A stretch of DNA of 64,000 nucleotides, from positions 61,195 to 125,194 of the forward strand of contig NMRA01000328.1 of the NCBI GenBank assembly GCA_002633005.1, written 5' to 3'. A program made the translations under genes and the position numbers. Position 1 is the first letter of the stretch, and every line of letters starts with the position of its first letter. The notes beneath the pieces were generated by a model. It saw only the letters and a list, made by a program, of their open reading frames with translations. It was not told the origin of the DNA and ran no database searches. This DNA is from Phoronis australis (Eukaryota; Phoronida; Phoronidae). Below are positions 17,901-46,085 of this stretch, in pieces.

Positions 17901-20900
17901 AGAATGGATTGGTTGATAGAGGGTGGACTCAAAAACAGCAAAAATGGCCACTCGGTGGCGCAAAATGCCTCGATTTCATCCGAAAATGGAAGGATAGCGT
18001 CATCTCACCAATAGATGCCTATATTCCAAATTTTATGAAAATCGGTTAAGGGCCTTTGAAGAAACAGAGGTAATTGTAAAAAAACAAAAAAATGCCATTA
18101 GGGGGCACACAGGTATGTCACAGATATGTCCGAAAGTCGTGGTCGTCCATTGTTAACATCATATAAATACATTCGCTAAATTTAGTAAAGATCCTGAAAA
18201 CAGTTTAGGAGATACAGCCATGAGCGCAAAACAAAATGCCACTAGGAGGTGCCACAGTACTCGAAATCGTTGGAAAATCATCGTCAGCCGTCTTTTTCAT
18301 AGTAAGAAAATGCCAGTTTTCACAATCATCCATAGAGCGGTTTGGTTGATAGAGGAGTGGACGCCAAAAAACAGACTAGAGAACATCAAAATGGTCATTA
18401 TGTGGCGCAAACTAGCGTTATCTCACTAATAGATGCCTGTTATGTCAAATTTTATGAAAATACCTTGAGGACCTTTGAAGACACAGAGGTAAACTTAAAA
18501 AAACTAAAATTGCCACTAGGGGCACACCGGTAGTCGGATCCGTCCGAAAGTTCGCTCATGGCGTCCCATCCTTAAAAGTAACACATGTGCAAAATTTCAT
18601 GAACATACGTCAAACGGTTTTAGAGATAGAGCAGCGGACGCTGGACGGACGCCGGACGGACGCCGGACGGACGCCGGACGGACAGACGGACGGAGATGAC
18701 GGCATAATGCGTCCACATATAAATATGTGGGCGCATAAAAATCAGCATTTACTACCATTTAGCTGTGCAAAAAATCAAAGTCAAAAGTTGGTCAATCTCC
18801 TCCACATTTTCATTTCCGTTGCCACGAAAAAGCATTTACGACTAAAAAAACACACGCTTTGACGTCAAGAGAACTTCAGTCCAGCTCGTTAACTTTACAA
18901 TGGCACAATCACATCAGCCAGCAAGACGGATTCCAACTCACGAATTCAGAGGTCGCAGTGTTATGGTTTGCTGACGGAGCTAAACCACTACGAGGTAAAT
19001 AGCATGGGCTTAATGGTGAGAATTGGTCATTAGTATAAATAAAAATCACAAAAACACGAAGGATTTTGTTGCTTTAGACATTGGTCACGGCTGCTAACTT
19101 CAAGAGATCTGACCCGTCCAATAATAATTCCCAAAATATGTTTCCGGTTCTAAAACTGAATATATACCTTTAATAACTAATTTTTAGATTTCACATTGAA
19201 ATAGCAACCGGAACAGCTTCCTAGATTTTTCAGGGAGAGAATTCACCCACTTCTCCTTCCAAATAAACAACCACTCACCGAAACTTTCATTTTCCAGATT
19301 AGTGAGCCAGTTGCTCGACGAACAAAGCAACCCGTGCTGTAAGAAAATGACCGGTCGCGGAGATGGGGCTTTCTCCTTTTTGCCATAAGGAATTCGCTGT
19401 AGGCTAAGTATGTAGCCGTCAGTGGTGTTCACGTAATGGTTTTCACATGGATAACCCTTACTGGTGATGAGTTGAGACTGAAACGACCCAACATAAGAAC
19501 GTACATCAACAAAATACAGTTTTGATGTGTATGGTTAAACTCTTACCCATATCTCCACGCATGCAAAAAACTGACAGCCGAAAGTAACACTCCACAGCAG
19601 TAACCTCATCGTGCACAGTTTTAATGGGAAAATATACTCATTCTCCAACTCGGAGCATTTTCACAGTAAAAAACGGAATTATCTGATTACTTGCTCAACA
19701 GAAAACTTGATAACACAGAAAGCGTCGGCTCTGAAAACAACAGCCAAGTACGAATCTTCGGACAAATTAGACTGGTTGACGAGGAAGTGTTTATTTCACC
19801 ACAAGCTATACATAGTCACATGAAAAATTCATTTTCTCTTTTGCGGAGGTATAGTTGACACATTTTTCGAAAGGTTAGGCTGCTAATACTACATTGTTCC
19901 TCCTCAGCATGACCACGAACTCGGCTTCGTACAATCTAAATTAGTATATAGCATCCACTTGCTTACCTGCAAATTTACTGTGATGTGTTCACCGGTTCGC
20001 AGTTTAAAAAAGGCCGCAAAAGATTAATAAAAAAACGCTTGCTTGTTGTTGTGTTATTAGGCTGTACAAAGTCAATTAAATGGAGCCTATCAGCTTTTAA
20101 GGGGCTCTAAATATCCTATAATACAAATGCAAATGCGCAGTCTGTAATATTGGGTAGCACTGAAAAACATGCCCCCCCCCAGCACCCTATGGTGCGCCGC
20201 CCATGAGGAAGATGTGGTTTGTGTCACTATCAGAAGAGATTGGAATCGCCTAATCTCGTACTAGGAACTGATAAAAACCTGGGCTGAAGCGGACGAGTAT
20301 AAGAGATCGAATTCCATTCAAACTCCATTGTAATCCACGGCGTAGCTAGGAATAATTATATCGTCAAGCCCCCCCCCGCCGGCGCCCCCTTCCACCTCCT
20401 GGCAACCGCCAGAACTGTTTCGATAGAGACGCGCAGGTTGTCACAGTTTTCATATCTGGCTCATTTAAATACGTGGAAACAACGCATATAATACTGCAAA
20501 TATGCATAAGGGCTCAATACAAATTTGCGATGATTAACGCTAAAATCACGTGGTGTTATGATTTATCATAAAAAATAAGGTGAAACTGATGTAAACATAT
20601 TTACACGACTATTGAAGTAATACGAATGTAAGATTTCGAAAACCGTCAGCAAACCTGATAGATGATGTTAAAAAATTACAGTCCAGTAATCCACAGCTAT
20701 AGGTGAACGAAAACTTTACGATTCATAAATATCCCTTTACTAACGACGATCATCAAAATCTAGAGTATTATTCTTGGGATTTTTCGGTGGAAAATATCCA
20801 TGATATAAAACTAACGGGTATTGTTCACAAACAGAGGTCTTCAAGCTTACCAAACTTCCTTTCTTTCGAGTCATATCAATACCATCGGATGTTTTAATAC

Positions 20901-21971
20901 GTTATTCTCACGTTCTTGATGGATTTAACCGCTGTTTCTCGTTGTGCAGTTTGATTGGGCAACATGAAATTCAACTTCCCCGCATGAACAGCTGACACGT
21001 TTATTTCTTGTCTCCGTATTGCGTTGTCTATGCGGTTTCTTCATTTTGTCCATAGGGTTCTAGGTTGTTCAATTTTTTTCTTCTAGTGCCCTAATTGTTT
21101 ATCGATAATTGATGCTCGAATCTGGGGAGGCAATTGCTTCACTGCCACCGCCTGCCTAATACGTCAATGTTTAGAATGAGCTGTGATCGCCTCTCAGGGT
21201 TGATATCTATTATTCAGGTCCATAAAAATGATAAAATATTCCAGAATAAAGAGCAACGCCCTCTGGCGACTCTTCAACACACTGCGCTATTTTTCCGTGG
21301 TTTTAACTGTGGCGTGTGTGAGGTTGTAGCTCAGGTTCCGTAGTAAAGACTTTCCGTTGTGCGCGGACTTTTCAGTTGTGGAGGCCGGGACGTAAGGGTT
21401 TTGTTCTGCAAGTGCTTGTTCCCTCGTCTGATGTTATTTCTTGCCAATCATAAGAGTGAAAAACGCTTATTGGTAGACCTTCTCGAACGAAATTGATCAA
21501 AATTAAACGAAACTGTTATCTCCAGTTGAATAAACGATGCAGAAGTGGAATAGTTTTCTCTGAACTACTGTCAAGGCTGCGCCCATGGGCATGCAAGCAA
21601 CTGGCTAAGCAACGTACATGACGCCTTCTCAGTAGTGTAGTGGGCTACTTCTATACACTACCAAAGATAGCCCGGAGTATCTTCGACACTACCATGGGCA
21701 GCGCAGCACTGAAAAAAGTGGGGGCTATAGCCCCCCAGCTCCCCCCTGTGGTGCACCGCCCATAGACCATGGGCGCCGGAGCACTGAAAAAGTGGGGGGC
21801 TATAACCCTGCAGCCCCCTATAGTGCGCCGCCCATGACTACTTACAACGTTCATGTTGACCTCGGGATCTTCGTGGTGATTTAGAGACACGGATAACTTG
21901 AGGTTGAGTCCTTGAGTGGAGCTCACGGTGACGAGCATGGCAGCCCACAAACCGCAAAAATACGTCTGCAT
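11819..21971 (-). CDS. Acid lipase (lysosomal acid / gastric lipase family), complete, nine exons
   Basis: Seen: nine exons, in order 21971-21846, 19477-19279, 16908-16794, 16302-16152, 15712-15635, 15248-15087, 14736-14665 (or its copy 14177-14106), 13146-12988 and 11980-11819. They sum to 1224 bases, 407 residues plus TGA, with every splice phase agreeing. A hydrophobic signal peptide (residues 1-21) is followed by DPEVNMN, the oxyanion motif LQHGLL (88-93), [12 protein letters not shown], the nucleophile elbow GHSEGT (Ser178), NDWLAD (Asp348) and WDHLDFIW (His377). Known: this alpha/beta-hydrolase family cleaves cholesteryl esters and triglycerides in lysosomes or the gut; the human lysosomal enzyme has 399 residues. 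Odd: the elbow has Glu179 where the vertebrate members I know have Gln. Whether the protein is lysosomal or secreted cannot be told. A minus-strand AATAAA lies at 11298-11303. Confidence 0.95.
12511..12705. repeat. Two diverged copies of a 128-base-spaced repeat
   Basis: GTGTGATCACGTGCTTCGTT near 12536 and ATGTGACCACGCGCTTCGCA near 12663, both followed by TGTA(A/G)T(G/A)CATGGC and CTCGCGAAG-type text. A third relative is at 8752-8790. It lies in lipase intron 8. Confidence 0.5.
12988..13146 (-). CDS. Acid lipase exon 8
   Basis: One hundred and fifty-nine bases, phase 0, after ATCTTTCAG and before GTAAAG. It encodes [30 protein letters not shown] and SDNDWLAD, with catalytic Asp348. Confidence 0.93.
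14106..14177 (-). CDS. Acid lipase exon 7, second copy (probably an assembly duplicate)
   Basis: It has the same 72-base exon and splice sites as 14665-14736. Including both would insert a 24-residue repeat that the family does not have. The repeat that carries it ends exactly at the N at 14361, so only one copy is likely real. Confidence 0.6.
14665..14736 (-). CDS. Acid lipase exon 7 (copy nearer exon 6)
   Basis: Seventy-two bases, phase 0 at both ends, between TTTTCAG and GTTTGT. It encodes [20 protein letters not shown] plus HFAQ, the family's VYxxHxPAGTSVQN segment. A second copy lies at 14106-14177, beyond an N. Confidence 0.9.
15087..15248 (-). CDS. Acid lipase exon 6
   Basis: One hundred and sixty-two bases, phase 0 at both ends. 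It encodes [13 protein letters not shown] and the cap region with [13 protein letters not shown]; the cysteines match those of the family. Confidence 0.92.
15635..15712 (-). CDS. Acid lipase exon 5
   Basis: Seventy-eight bases, phase 0 at both ends, between TTTTACAG and GTAAGT. It encodes [20 protein letters not shown] and six more residues, matching the family's ALGPVA segment. Too short for the ORF list. Confidence 0.92.
16152..16302 (-). CDS. Acid lipase exon 4 (nucleophile)
   Basis: The first base completes a serine codon after FWAF. It encodes [11 protein letters not shown] and YYVGHSEGT, with catalytic Ser178, and ends at DMAKK before GTAAAC. Confidence 0.94.
16794..16908 (-). CDS. Acid lipase exon 3
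   Basis: The acceptor is TTTCAG and the donor GTAATT; 115 bases, from phase 1 to phase 2. It encodes [20 protein letters not shown] through GDDFWAF. A longer open frame overlaps it in another register, so the correct frame is not the one an ORF scan reports. Confidence 0.93.
17560..18740 (+). repeat. Array D1: about 140-base units with CTCF-core-like motif, forward
   Basis: Units repeat the phrase CCAAATTTTATGAAAATC, then ACCTTTGAAGA, then a motif of the type CCACTAGGGGGCAC. Motifs start near 17675, 17812, 17947, 18094, 18238, 18391 and 18512, i.e. 121-153 bases apart. It lies in lipase intron 2 and ends in the GGACGGACGCC array. Confidence 0.75.
18635..18740. repeat. GGACGGACGCC tandem array plus hairpin
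   Basis: About four copies of GGACGGACGCC, then GACAGACGGACGG, then an imperfect palindrome TGCGTCCACATATAAATATG through TGGGCGCATA. It forms the end of array D1. Confidence 0.85.
19279..19477 (-). CDS. Acid lipase exon 2
   Basis: The acceptor TTTCAG precedes a serine codon and the donor is GTGAGT. It encodes residues 43-108 with [15 protein letters not shown], the oxyanion-hole LQHGLL and SSNWLTNL. It ends in phase 1. Confidence 0.93.
20154..20205. mobile_element. Dimeric foldback family, partial monomer
   Basis: GTAGCACTGAAAAACATGCC to CCTATGGTGCGCCGCCCATG, one damaged unit of the 9807-9949 family, in lipase intron 1. Confidence 0.6.
21693..21836. mobile_element. Dimeric foldback element, copy 2, at the lipase exon 1 donor
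   Basis: It has the same two-unit design as 9807-9949 (CATGGGCAGCGCAGCACTG to GTGCGCCGCCCATG). ACTAC lies on both sides. Its right edge is the tenth base of lipase intron 1. Confidence 0.78.
21846..21971 (-). CDS. Acid lipase exon 1 (signal peptide)
   Basis: It encodes 42 residues: Met plus a hydrophobic stretch ending near STQG, then the family's DPEVNMNV just before a GTAAGT donor. An upstream in-frame ATG at 22055 would add a basic and polar leader before the signal sequence, so 21971 was preferred. Confidence 0.88.
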
Positions 21972-22474
21972 CGTGGCCAGTGCACAGCACAGCACAGTTT
22001 TACAAATAAAGTATTGGTTGGTGGGAAAAGTGGTGGATCGACTCTTTTTTACCACGGCGTCAGTTGTTGCTCATCGTTGCGCAGGGCCCTAGCTCAGTAT
22101 CATTTCAGCTTATCGATGTAGCATAGGCTTGTTATTTACTGATGACAGCGGCGTCACACAAACACGTATGTCGGCCGCACGACGTATTTACCTAACGAGA
22201 ATGAAGTCTGACATTTGGCATTGATAGGCCGTCCACACAATGGCCGGGTCGTGGGCCGATAATATCAGTCCGAAGTCTAACTTCGACGACAATAATATAA
22301 TGGCCAATCAGTTATAAGCCAAGAATCGTGGCACTTGCACTGAAATCCACAAGGGTTGGTCAATCACTTAAGCGACGACCCAGGGCGACGACTAAGAACG
22401 TCCTCTGTTCAGTGAAATATTGCTTCCTTGCTGTGTTGGGCGGTCACATGACTAGTTGACCTACCGTAAAATCC

Positions 22475-22494
22475 CGTATATATATATATATATG
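22475..22494. repeat. AT microsatellite
   Basis: About nine TA pairs between CCCG and GCCTAAG, in the lipase/zinc-finger intergenic region. Confidence 0.85.
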
Positions 22495-24995
22495 CCTAAG
22501 TATAATATGCCTGTAAGGCTATTGTGGATTTGACCGTTCGACATGGAGTTTGAGTGTCCGGCACTGCAGTAGCCATGGGTGGCGAAGAGGCAGTTATCAA
22601 GCAATGTAGGCTATAACCCCGCGAGGAAATTTGCGTAAAATGCTATGTCCGAGCGACGTAGTATCTCATTGACAGGTCATAAAGTCTTGCTATCCAGGTT
22701 TAGCGAATCACTATCTTAACCCCGTGAATATTCACAAATTTTGATACGGGTAGTTGCACGCTCATCGAACCCGAGTACCGAATTGATGCGGTTTAAATGA
22801 TTACATGGCTTCCCCCAGCTAACGTACATACGTTAGACAAACCCAAGAATTTTTCAAAAAGTCCAAAGTACCCGACCGATGGATAAGTCCGTATGTTCAC
22901 GAACGTCCGACAAAAACCGTTGTTCGTTAATTATTTCAGAATAAGAACGAGTCCATGTACAAGCCCAACGTCAGTTTTCCAGAATTAAAAGGTTCGACGT
23001 AACCGAAAACTAATAATGCGAAGCGGTCGATAGCGGAGCAGAGAACATAAAACTAACATGCTACTAAACTTTTCGAAATTGGGTAGTCAACCGGTTTGCG
23101 TACCACGTAGCCTACAGATCACAGTCAGTGACCCATATACTTTTTGGTTAATCAAATTGCCTCAGGCTGCTGATGTTATTGTTCTCTAGATAAAGAGACT
23201 GATCATAAACATAGTACTGGGCCGGGAGCGACAACGGTATATTTAAATGCCAAGTTTGTGAAAACCATATTTGAATAGTTCGTGAAAAGCACACGTGCGT
23301 GATTAGGTTTTTGAACTTTGAAAAGTCTCGCGGCGTTCCAAGCCTCGTTTTAAGACAAAAATTTTGTCTTAAGCTTCCACCTTGCGATTTCACGGCTGGA
23401 AAAAAGGTTTAGCCAATAACTATGACTGCATCACAGCCAGCTGAAAGTACCATACAGAAATTATCTCTATGGCTAGCAGTTACGTGTGTATTGACTTTGC
23501 ATTTTTGCCCAAGTGAAATTTAATTATTTTTCTGAAGCAGTTGTTTGGAGTGCAAGGCCAAATTTATGAATGAAGTCTTGAGTCACTTTTCCCGAACCCC
23601 GGTCCTCATATATTTTGTGTCATGCCATCTCCTATTAAGTCACAAGAAGACAAGAATCGAGTCAAAAACGTTGTCAGTTTGACTGTAAACATTCGCTATT
23701 CGACAGCGTACCGGTGAAAATGTATTCAATTGAACGCGGTCGGTCATAGGGTACAAATTCTTCCTGTCGTCGATTTTCCCGCACTGATCGCACATACTCA
23801 TCCGTCACTCACACTGGCTGATTTCTGTTCGTGTTGGTTAGTGCCGTGACACCAAAGACGTTATGTCTCTCTCTACCTCCCCTTCCCCTCAGTCCCCTGA
23901 CACGGCCGGGGGGTACCTGATTTTTGGACCGGAGCGGGATACCTACCGGCACAAAAAAGTGACCCATTTAGTGACCAATTTTGTGTAATAGTTGACATTT
24001 TCGCACAGTTCTGTACTAGAAATTCAGAAAAAGACACCCTTCTGAATAGTATTTTGTCGAAATGGCACCAATTTCGAGGGTTTGTGCAGGAGACTGAGGT
24101 CGGCACTGATTTATTAGTCCCGGCCCCAGTCGCCCGCCGGCGCGCGGTCGGGTGCTGTTCGAATAAAAGGCCGGTACTAATTTCTAACCGCCGGATCGAA
24201 AGTGTCCGAAATTTGGCGGGGCGCAACCTGTTGAAAATTGTATTTGCCAAGTCAAGTTTTATCGTAGTCAATGGTCCCAAAATTGATACTTTAATGAGCG
24301 GTGCGTTTCTGTCGCCTTTTTTTCGGCGCTTAGCACTGAACACCAATAACTTGAAAGTCCTCGCTGGTTCCGTGCCTGCTCATAGCCCAGCCAGCACGCA
24401 GCCATCACGCAGTGGCACGTGCTTTAGCATTGGTCCATGTAACCTCGGCAGTCATTGGTTAGCTTTACAACACCGTGAAAAAATGGCGGACTGTGAACGA
24501 TTTTCTGAGCCTAATTGTCATGCAGAGTGGCCGTCGCAGCACCTGTTTCGCTTAGTGCAGTGATGTTTCATAGCCGCCGTGATTCAGGGCTTGAAGCACA
24601 CTGATACATATACAATAAACACATATCGTAAGCAAAAGTCATCGACAGTAGAAAGATGCATTACGAAAAGGCGCAATTACAATTTCTAGCCGGGCTTCAC
24701 ATTTCCGTAACATAAAATTTAAGCATCGATTTGTCTGTACAACAGACCACATTTACACTTCAGGCCTTCAGTCATGCCAGTTTGTTTGCGTAAAGCGCTC
24801 CCTGTTGAGAATTCGACTAGCCAATCAGAAACGCCGGTGTAAAAAAATTACCGAGGAAAATTAAGTGGTACCTGCGTGCTGGCGCGGCTACCGCCCCACC
24901 TAGCGGCACGCAGGGAACCAGCAAGTAATAAAGTCTGGACTCGAGACTAGTTTGAATCTTAGCGCCACCATCGACCATCACTGTAACTACATTAG

Positions 24996-25009
24996 TGCAT
25001 TGTGGGTAA
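24996..25009 (-). promoter_or_regulatory. ZNF143/Staf-like motif, possible promoter of the zinc-finger gene
   Basis: The minus strand reads TTACCCACAATGCA, resembling the vertebrate ZNF143/Staf core (CCCAnnATGC). It lies in a CpG-containing stretch 1.1 kb upstream of the zinc-finger coding start, between two divergent genes. The same 14-mer occurs on the plus strand at 10222-10235. Function is inferred only. Confidence 0.3.
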
Positions 25010-26144
25010 TAACAGGAACGGAGGTGGAAGCGTCATCCCGCAGAAACATTCGTTTCGGTAAACAGTTCAGATAAAATAAGCACTGTAGAAAAATATTTCT
25101 CTGCTAGCTATTCATTATGTGTTTGATATGGCATGTGAAACCATTCAACTGACGCGCTATGACCCACAGCTTGCGTTATTACTGCCTCACTTTGAATTGT
25201 TATTCATGCCAACCCAAACTGCCAAGACCTTGGCAAAAACCTTCAAGCGAACTCAGTTGTAACCGCCATTTTTTCTTTTGACTTAATTCATTTTCCATTG
25301 GATTATTGTTTAATCTTTCGGAATTTCTCGACTTATGTAACCAGTTGTTGAATTCAAAGACAACCATCTTTAATTCTGTTGTGAAGTGCAACCCGTGTGA
25401 GTTGAGACTCTTTGTGAAAAGTCTGCCAGTATTTTTGACAGTAGCTGAGGAACTTGGCAAGTTCATACAAATAACCACGTTCTTGAATATTGGTAAAACT
25501 TTCCACTATATTAAAGCAAATTCTATGTAAATATAATGATGTAAATTTTAACCAACTTTCAGTGAGTTTTCAACGATTGGCAATCTTATTCAACAAACAG
25601 TAATTGATTAATCATTCACATATTCACCAGATTCTGTGACACCAGTTTTGGTAAATGAAAAAAGGGCAATTTTGGGGCTAATAATTACAAAAATTTTAAA
25701 CTCTGAACAAAAAAATCACCATGGTTTTTAATGAGTATATTTCACGATCTTGAGATTAAGCAGAATGCCAAGTCCGTGCACAGCAGTACTAGGCTAGTTT
25801 GTGAACTGGGCCAGTGAAGCTGGCTCAGACGTTGGCTGCAGGCTCCTTAATTGTTTGGATGCTTTCAACAGTTTCAAGTTTTTCAGTTGTGAAGAAACCT
25901 GTAACTTCTTTTTTGCGAGAAGCTTTTTTCTTCTTTTGAACTTACTCTGCCGTAGTCAACAAAATTGTGACCCCCGCTAATAGCAGACTGTCCATAATCA
26001 ACACTACTCTTTATCAACTAAAAACAAACTTTCCTTCTCAGCAGGAATGCTGTACTCACTTCAGCTTAAGTGAAATTGTGGAGTTCAGTGATAATTTGCC
26101 TAAAGTGAGACATTTGGATGGATATAATATGTTTCAGGTTCAAA

Positions 26145-42744
<16,600 letters not shown>

Positions 42745-43368
42745 ACCCATAAATATTTTGTAATGAGGTTTTACCCAAGTGCATATTGCTGAAGGGGAAG
42801 AATTGACCAAATGTTTACCCACCCTGCAGCAGGGAGAATTGATCATCTGTTTACCCAACTTGTGGCAGGATGATCGGAGACTCCTGGATAGGGACTGAAA
42901 ACTCCAGTGATCATTTTCAAACATTGCCACTGATAATTTTCCGGAGCAGGTTTGTTAAAAAACGTAGATTTTCCAGTCTTACGCAATATTGCTCTTGACT
43001 ATTATTGTGCGAGACCAGAGTCGATAATTTGGTTTATCAGGGTGGGCCATTTTGTGCCCCAAGTAAGGTATTGAGGAATAACAAACTTTCAATTCTTTTC
43101 AAATCTAGATATGACTTGTAGTCTGATTAAGGTAGTGGCCTAAACCATGAGCTTGTCTCTTTGACAGAAGGAAAGTATCGTTTTTAAAACATTTGGCAAT
43201 TCCCAGCCTACTTCATATTCACATCGATGCAATATGTTTTGTTTCTAATAATTTGACCAAGCAATCACAGAGATAAGGATAAAACTACATACGTCCCCCT
43301 GATGGCAGTTTAGGTAATGAACACTTTTGTGCTTGATCATTGTTTTTGGGACCAATTCTCTATCATTT

Positions 43369-43495
43369 TAAGCTGCATTTCATTCTTGTTTTGGTGGCTA
43401 AAAGCAAGAATTGAATTGGGCCATTTAGTCTCATAAAATCAGTCTCATAATGTCATTTACCATGATGGGATTCTATTTCCATTTCCAAATGTGTG
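43369..43495. mobile_element. Family A, left fragment
   Basis: TTTTAAGCTGCATTTCATTC is followed by GGTGGCTAAAAGCAAGAATT, ATCAGTCTCATAATGTC and ACCATGATGGGATTCTATTT, which are the family A left arm. No right end is visible. Confidence 0.6.
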
Positions 43496-45528
43496 CGCGT
43501 GTGTGTGGTTATCAATGTTGTGTTGCTTGCTGTTTTCTTTCAAAAATAATTATCTGTTCACTCATTTCATTTTTCCATGAAAGCTTCATGACTATAGGAA
43601 TGAAAAAAAATGGATGGAATTGAAATACAAACTTTTAATCAATTATGCTTCTTCATGAATACATTTTCTTGCATTTCGCTGGGGCAGGTTGCTTAAACCA
43701 CGAGATTTTATTTTCCAAATGTTTGGACAACTTTAGGCACATCGCTTGCTACAAAGTATCATGTACTATTATTAGCTATTCTCGCTCACTCAAGGATAAC
43801 ATAGATGAAATCCCGCTGGGTTGAATAACCTCAGGCTTCATCAATGAATAGATGATTTAACTGATTGGAGGTATTCATCTGCTCAAAATGTCACGTAGCC
43901 TGCGAAGAATTCTTTCATTTGTCTCCGATCTCCTAATCCTCAAGTTTACTGTGGCTTCCAGCCATACTATTAAGCGCTTCCAAAGAATTTGCATCTGAGT
44001 TATTAAATTTTTATTTTGAAGTGTCTGCTTTTTCATTCCAAGAAGATTTTATTGTCTCTTTGTATTGCTGAAATCTAGATTGGAATTTTGTTTGTTTCAT
44101 TTTATATTTTTTGAAATGTCAAAAGCGGATATTTATTCTTGCTGATAAGTGATCTTAGTCAGTTGCTAGATTTTCGGTGTAGATTTTAAAGATTTAGTTC
44201 TCACGACATTTCATTGATGTGTGCGTTCCTGTTTGTGTGCTGGCTTCGTGGTCATGTGAGTATCTAAGTATTCTAATTCTGTTGATCACTACGTATCGGT
44301 CTGTTTGACTTCTTAGTTGCTTAAGGCATATCTCGGTCCAGTTTTAAGGAAAGGTGTTCTATTTTCTGATATTAGAAAACATTCCCAATAGAAATCTATA
44401 GAACTATGAAATTAATTATAATATTACAAAGACTTTGGGATGCAGGTGGTCATTTTGATTTGCATTAAATGACCAGACGAGTGAAGCCAACTTCTCGAGC
44501 ATGGTCTTGGAACAGTTTTTACAAATAAGATGCATTTTAATGAAATATGGATTATCATCAGTTAAACTTGATGCTGCAGTTATTCAAACAGAACTGTTTG
44601 TGACCACAGGTCTGTGTTGTACAAAACTGAAAAATCAAAAGGTGACTAAGCTGATTGTCTAGATTATTTACAGTAAATTACAGTCACCTGCTAACTTTTG
44701 CTCTTGCTCGGATGAAACCTTGGAATGTTTTCAAAGCTCATCTCCACTTGAATCTCGCTGATGTTTTCTTCTGACCACAGATGAAAAACACGTCTGCTTT
44801 GATGGTAGATCAGTGTAAGATTTTATCGAGATCTATACAATGCATGCATTGTCAGTAATTGTGTCTTGATAATCATCCACCTGTGTCATTGGGTGTAAAA
44901 TACTGTAACATGAGAGAACCTGGCTTGAATAGACCAATGCATTCCTCAGTCACTGTGACTAGACGTCATCCGGTTGCACAGTTTGTCTGCTTTATTTGTG
45001 CTTACCATTATCATCTCAAATTAGTGCTACTTATGAAAGGTCCACAATTGGTGTAGCAAAAACGTTGCAAAGCCTATCAATTGCAAAATATATAGGATAG
45101 CATATTGAAAAATAAAGAATTTTCGAGGTCATTTGACGTGGAAGAACTCATGTTTAAAGTCCTTGTTGTTGGACATTTTTGAAAGATTAAGAAAATGTAT
45201 TTGAAATTAATTGCATACTCGAAATCTCCGCTATTTATGTGAAGCAAATTTACTGGAGTGTGAATGGATGTCATATGAGGATCTGCAAAGTTTTGAGCAG
45301 CCACTTTTGTAACAGTTATGTAACATAGCGCTGTTGTGTTTGATGGTCATGGTGATAAAATAAGTTAACTCCAACAAACAACACCAACAATTTTCTTGCC
45401 ATGATAGCATTTAGTTTCAATCTTCAGAACGAATCTTGAGATAAGCTCTAATTGACATCAAGCAATCTAGTTTTAGAAGGTTTAACCTACCCTCTGATAA
45501 CTGATAGGTTTTCGTCAATATCTTTTAG

Positions 45529-46085
45529 TTGTCAATGTTGAGAGATCTGCTTGGAGTTGGAAATGTTTTTATCATGGTATGGATTCTGTCATTGAGTAAC
45601 CAATCATACCTCTCGGAGAGGTGCCAGGTTGTATCCCTTGGTGGACATCTGTCTGAGTTCCGAGGTATTACACACGGTGTCCCCCAGGGATCCATCCTGG
45701 GACCTCTGCTGTTTTTACTTTTTATAAATGATCTCTCTTTAGTCTGTAAAAATATGGTTGACATGTATGCAGATGATACTTTGTCAGTTGTGGCAAAACT
45801 CGCTGATTGCTGTAAGAAACAGACTCCAGTCTGATTTGGAGAAATCTCTCTACCTGGTGTGTTGATAACAAAATGATAATTAATACTGAAAAACAAAATG
45901 TATTGAGTATTGCCTCAGAGCAATGTCATAGTAGAAGGGACCTTGAACTTAATCTTGCTATTTCGGGTGTACAGCTCAAACAGGTTAACAGTGATAAGTT
46001 ATTGACAAGATCAGCTGGTCTAGCCATATTAGTGGGACTGTGTCCAAAATTAGACAGCATCTTGGTCTTCTCTCATGGTATACAT
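45529..46085 (+). pseudogene. Non-LTR retrotransposon reverse-transcriptase relic
   Basis: The frame at 45529-45834 carries RT palm blocks: [31 protein letters not shown] and MYADDT. After a stop and frame change, matches to the thumb region follow (MIINTEKQNVLSI, AISGVQLKQVNSDKLL). It has no N-terminal part, several stops and no endonuclease, so it is dead. The clade (CR1/L2-like?) is not resolved. It abuts family B copy 2 at 46083. Confidence 0.85.

Larger units (their letters stand above)
21972..26137. other. Head-to-head intergenic region
   Basis: It should contain the lipase promoter (left) and the zinc-finger promoter and 5' exon (right). 23870-24560 is more GC-rich and has overlapping open frames on both strands without recognisable domains. 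24830-25060 is CpG-containing. No further gene could be supported. Confidence 0.55.

Noticed and set aside
21651-22055. Lipase start at the upstream ATG 22055
   Set aside because: It would place 28 polar and mixed residues before a clear signal peptide. The ATG at 21971 fits a secretory start.
23873-24563. Long overlapping open frames on both strands as a gene
   Set aside because: They arise from a GC-rich stretch poor in stops. No domain, signal peptide or splice pattern, and both strands are equally open.
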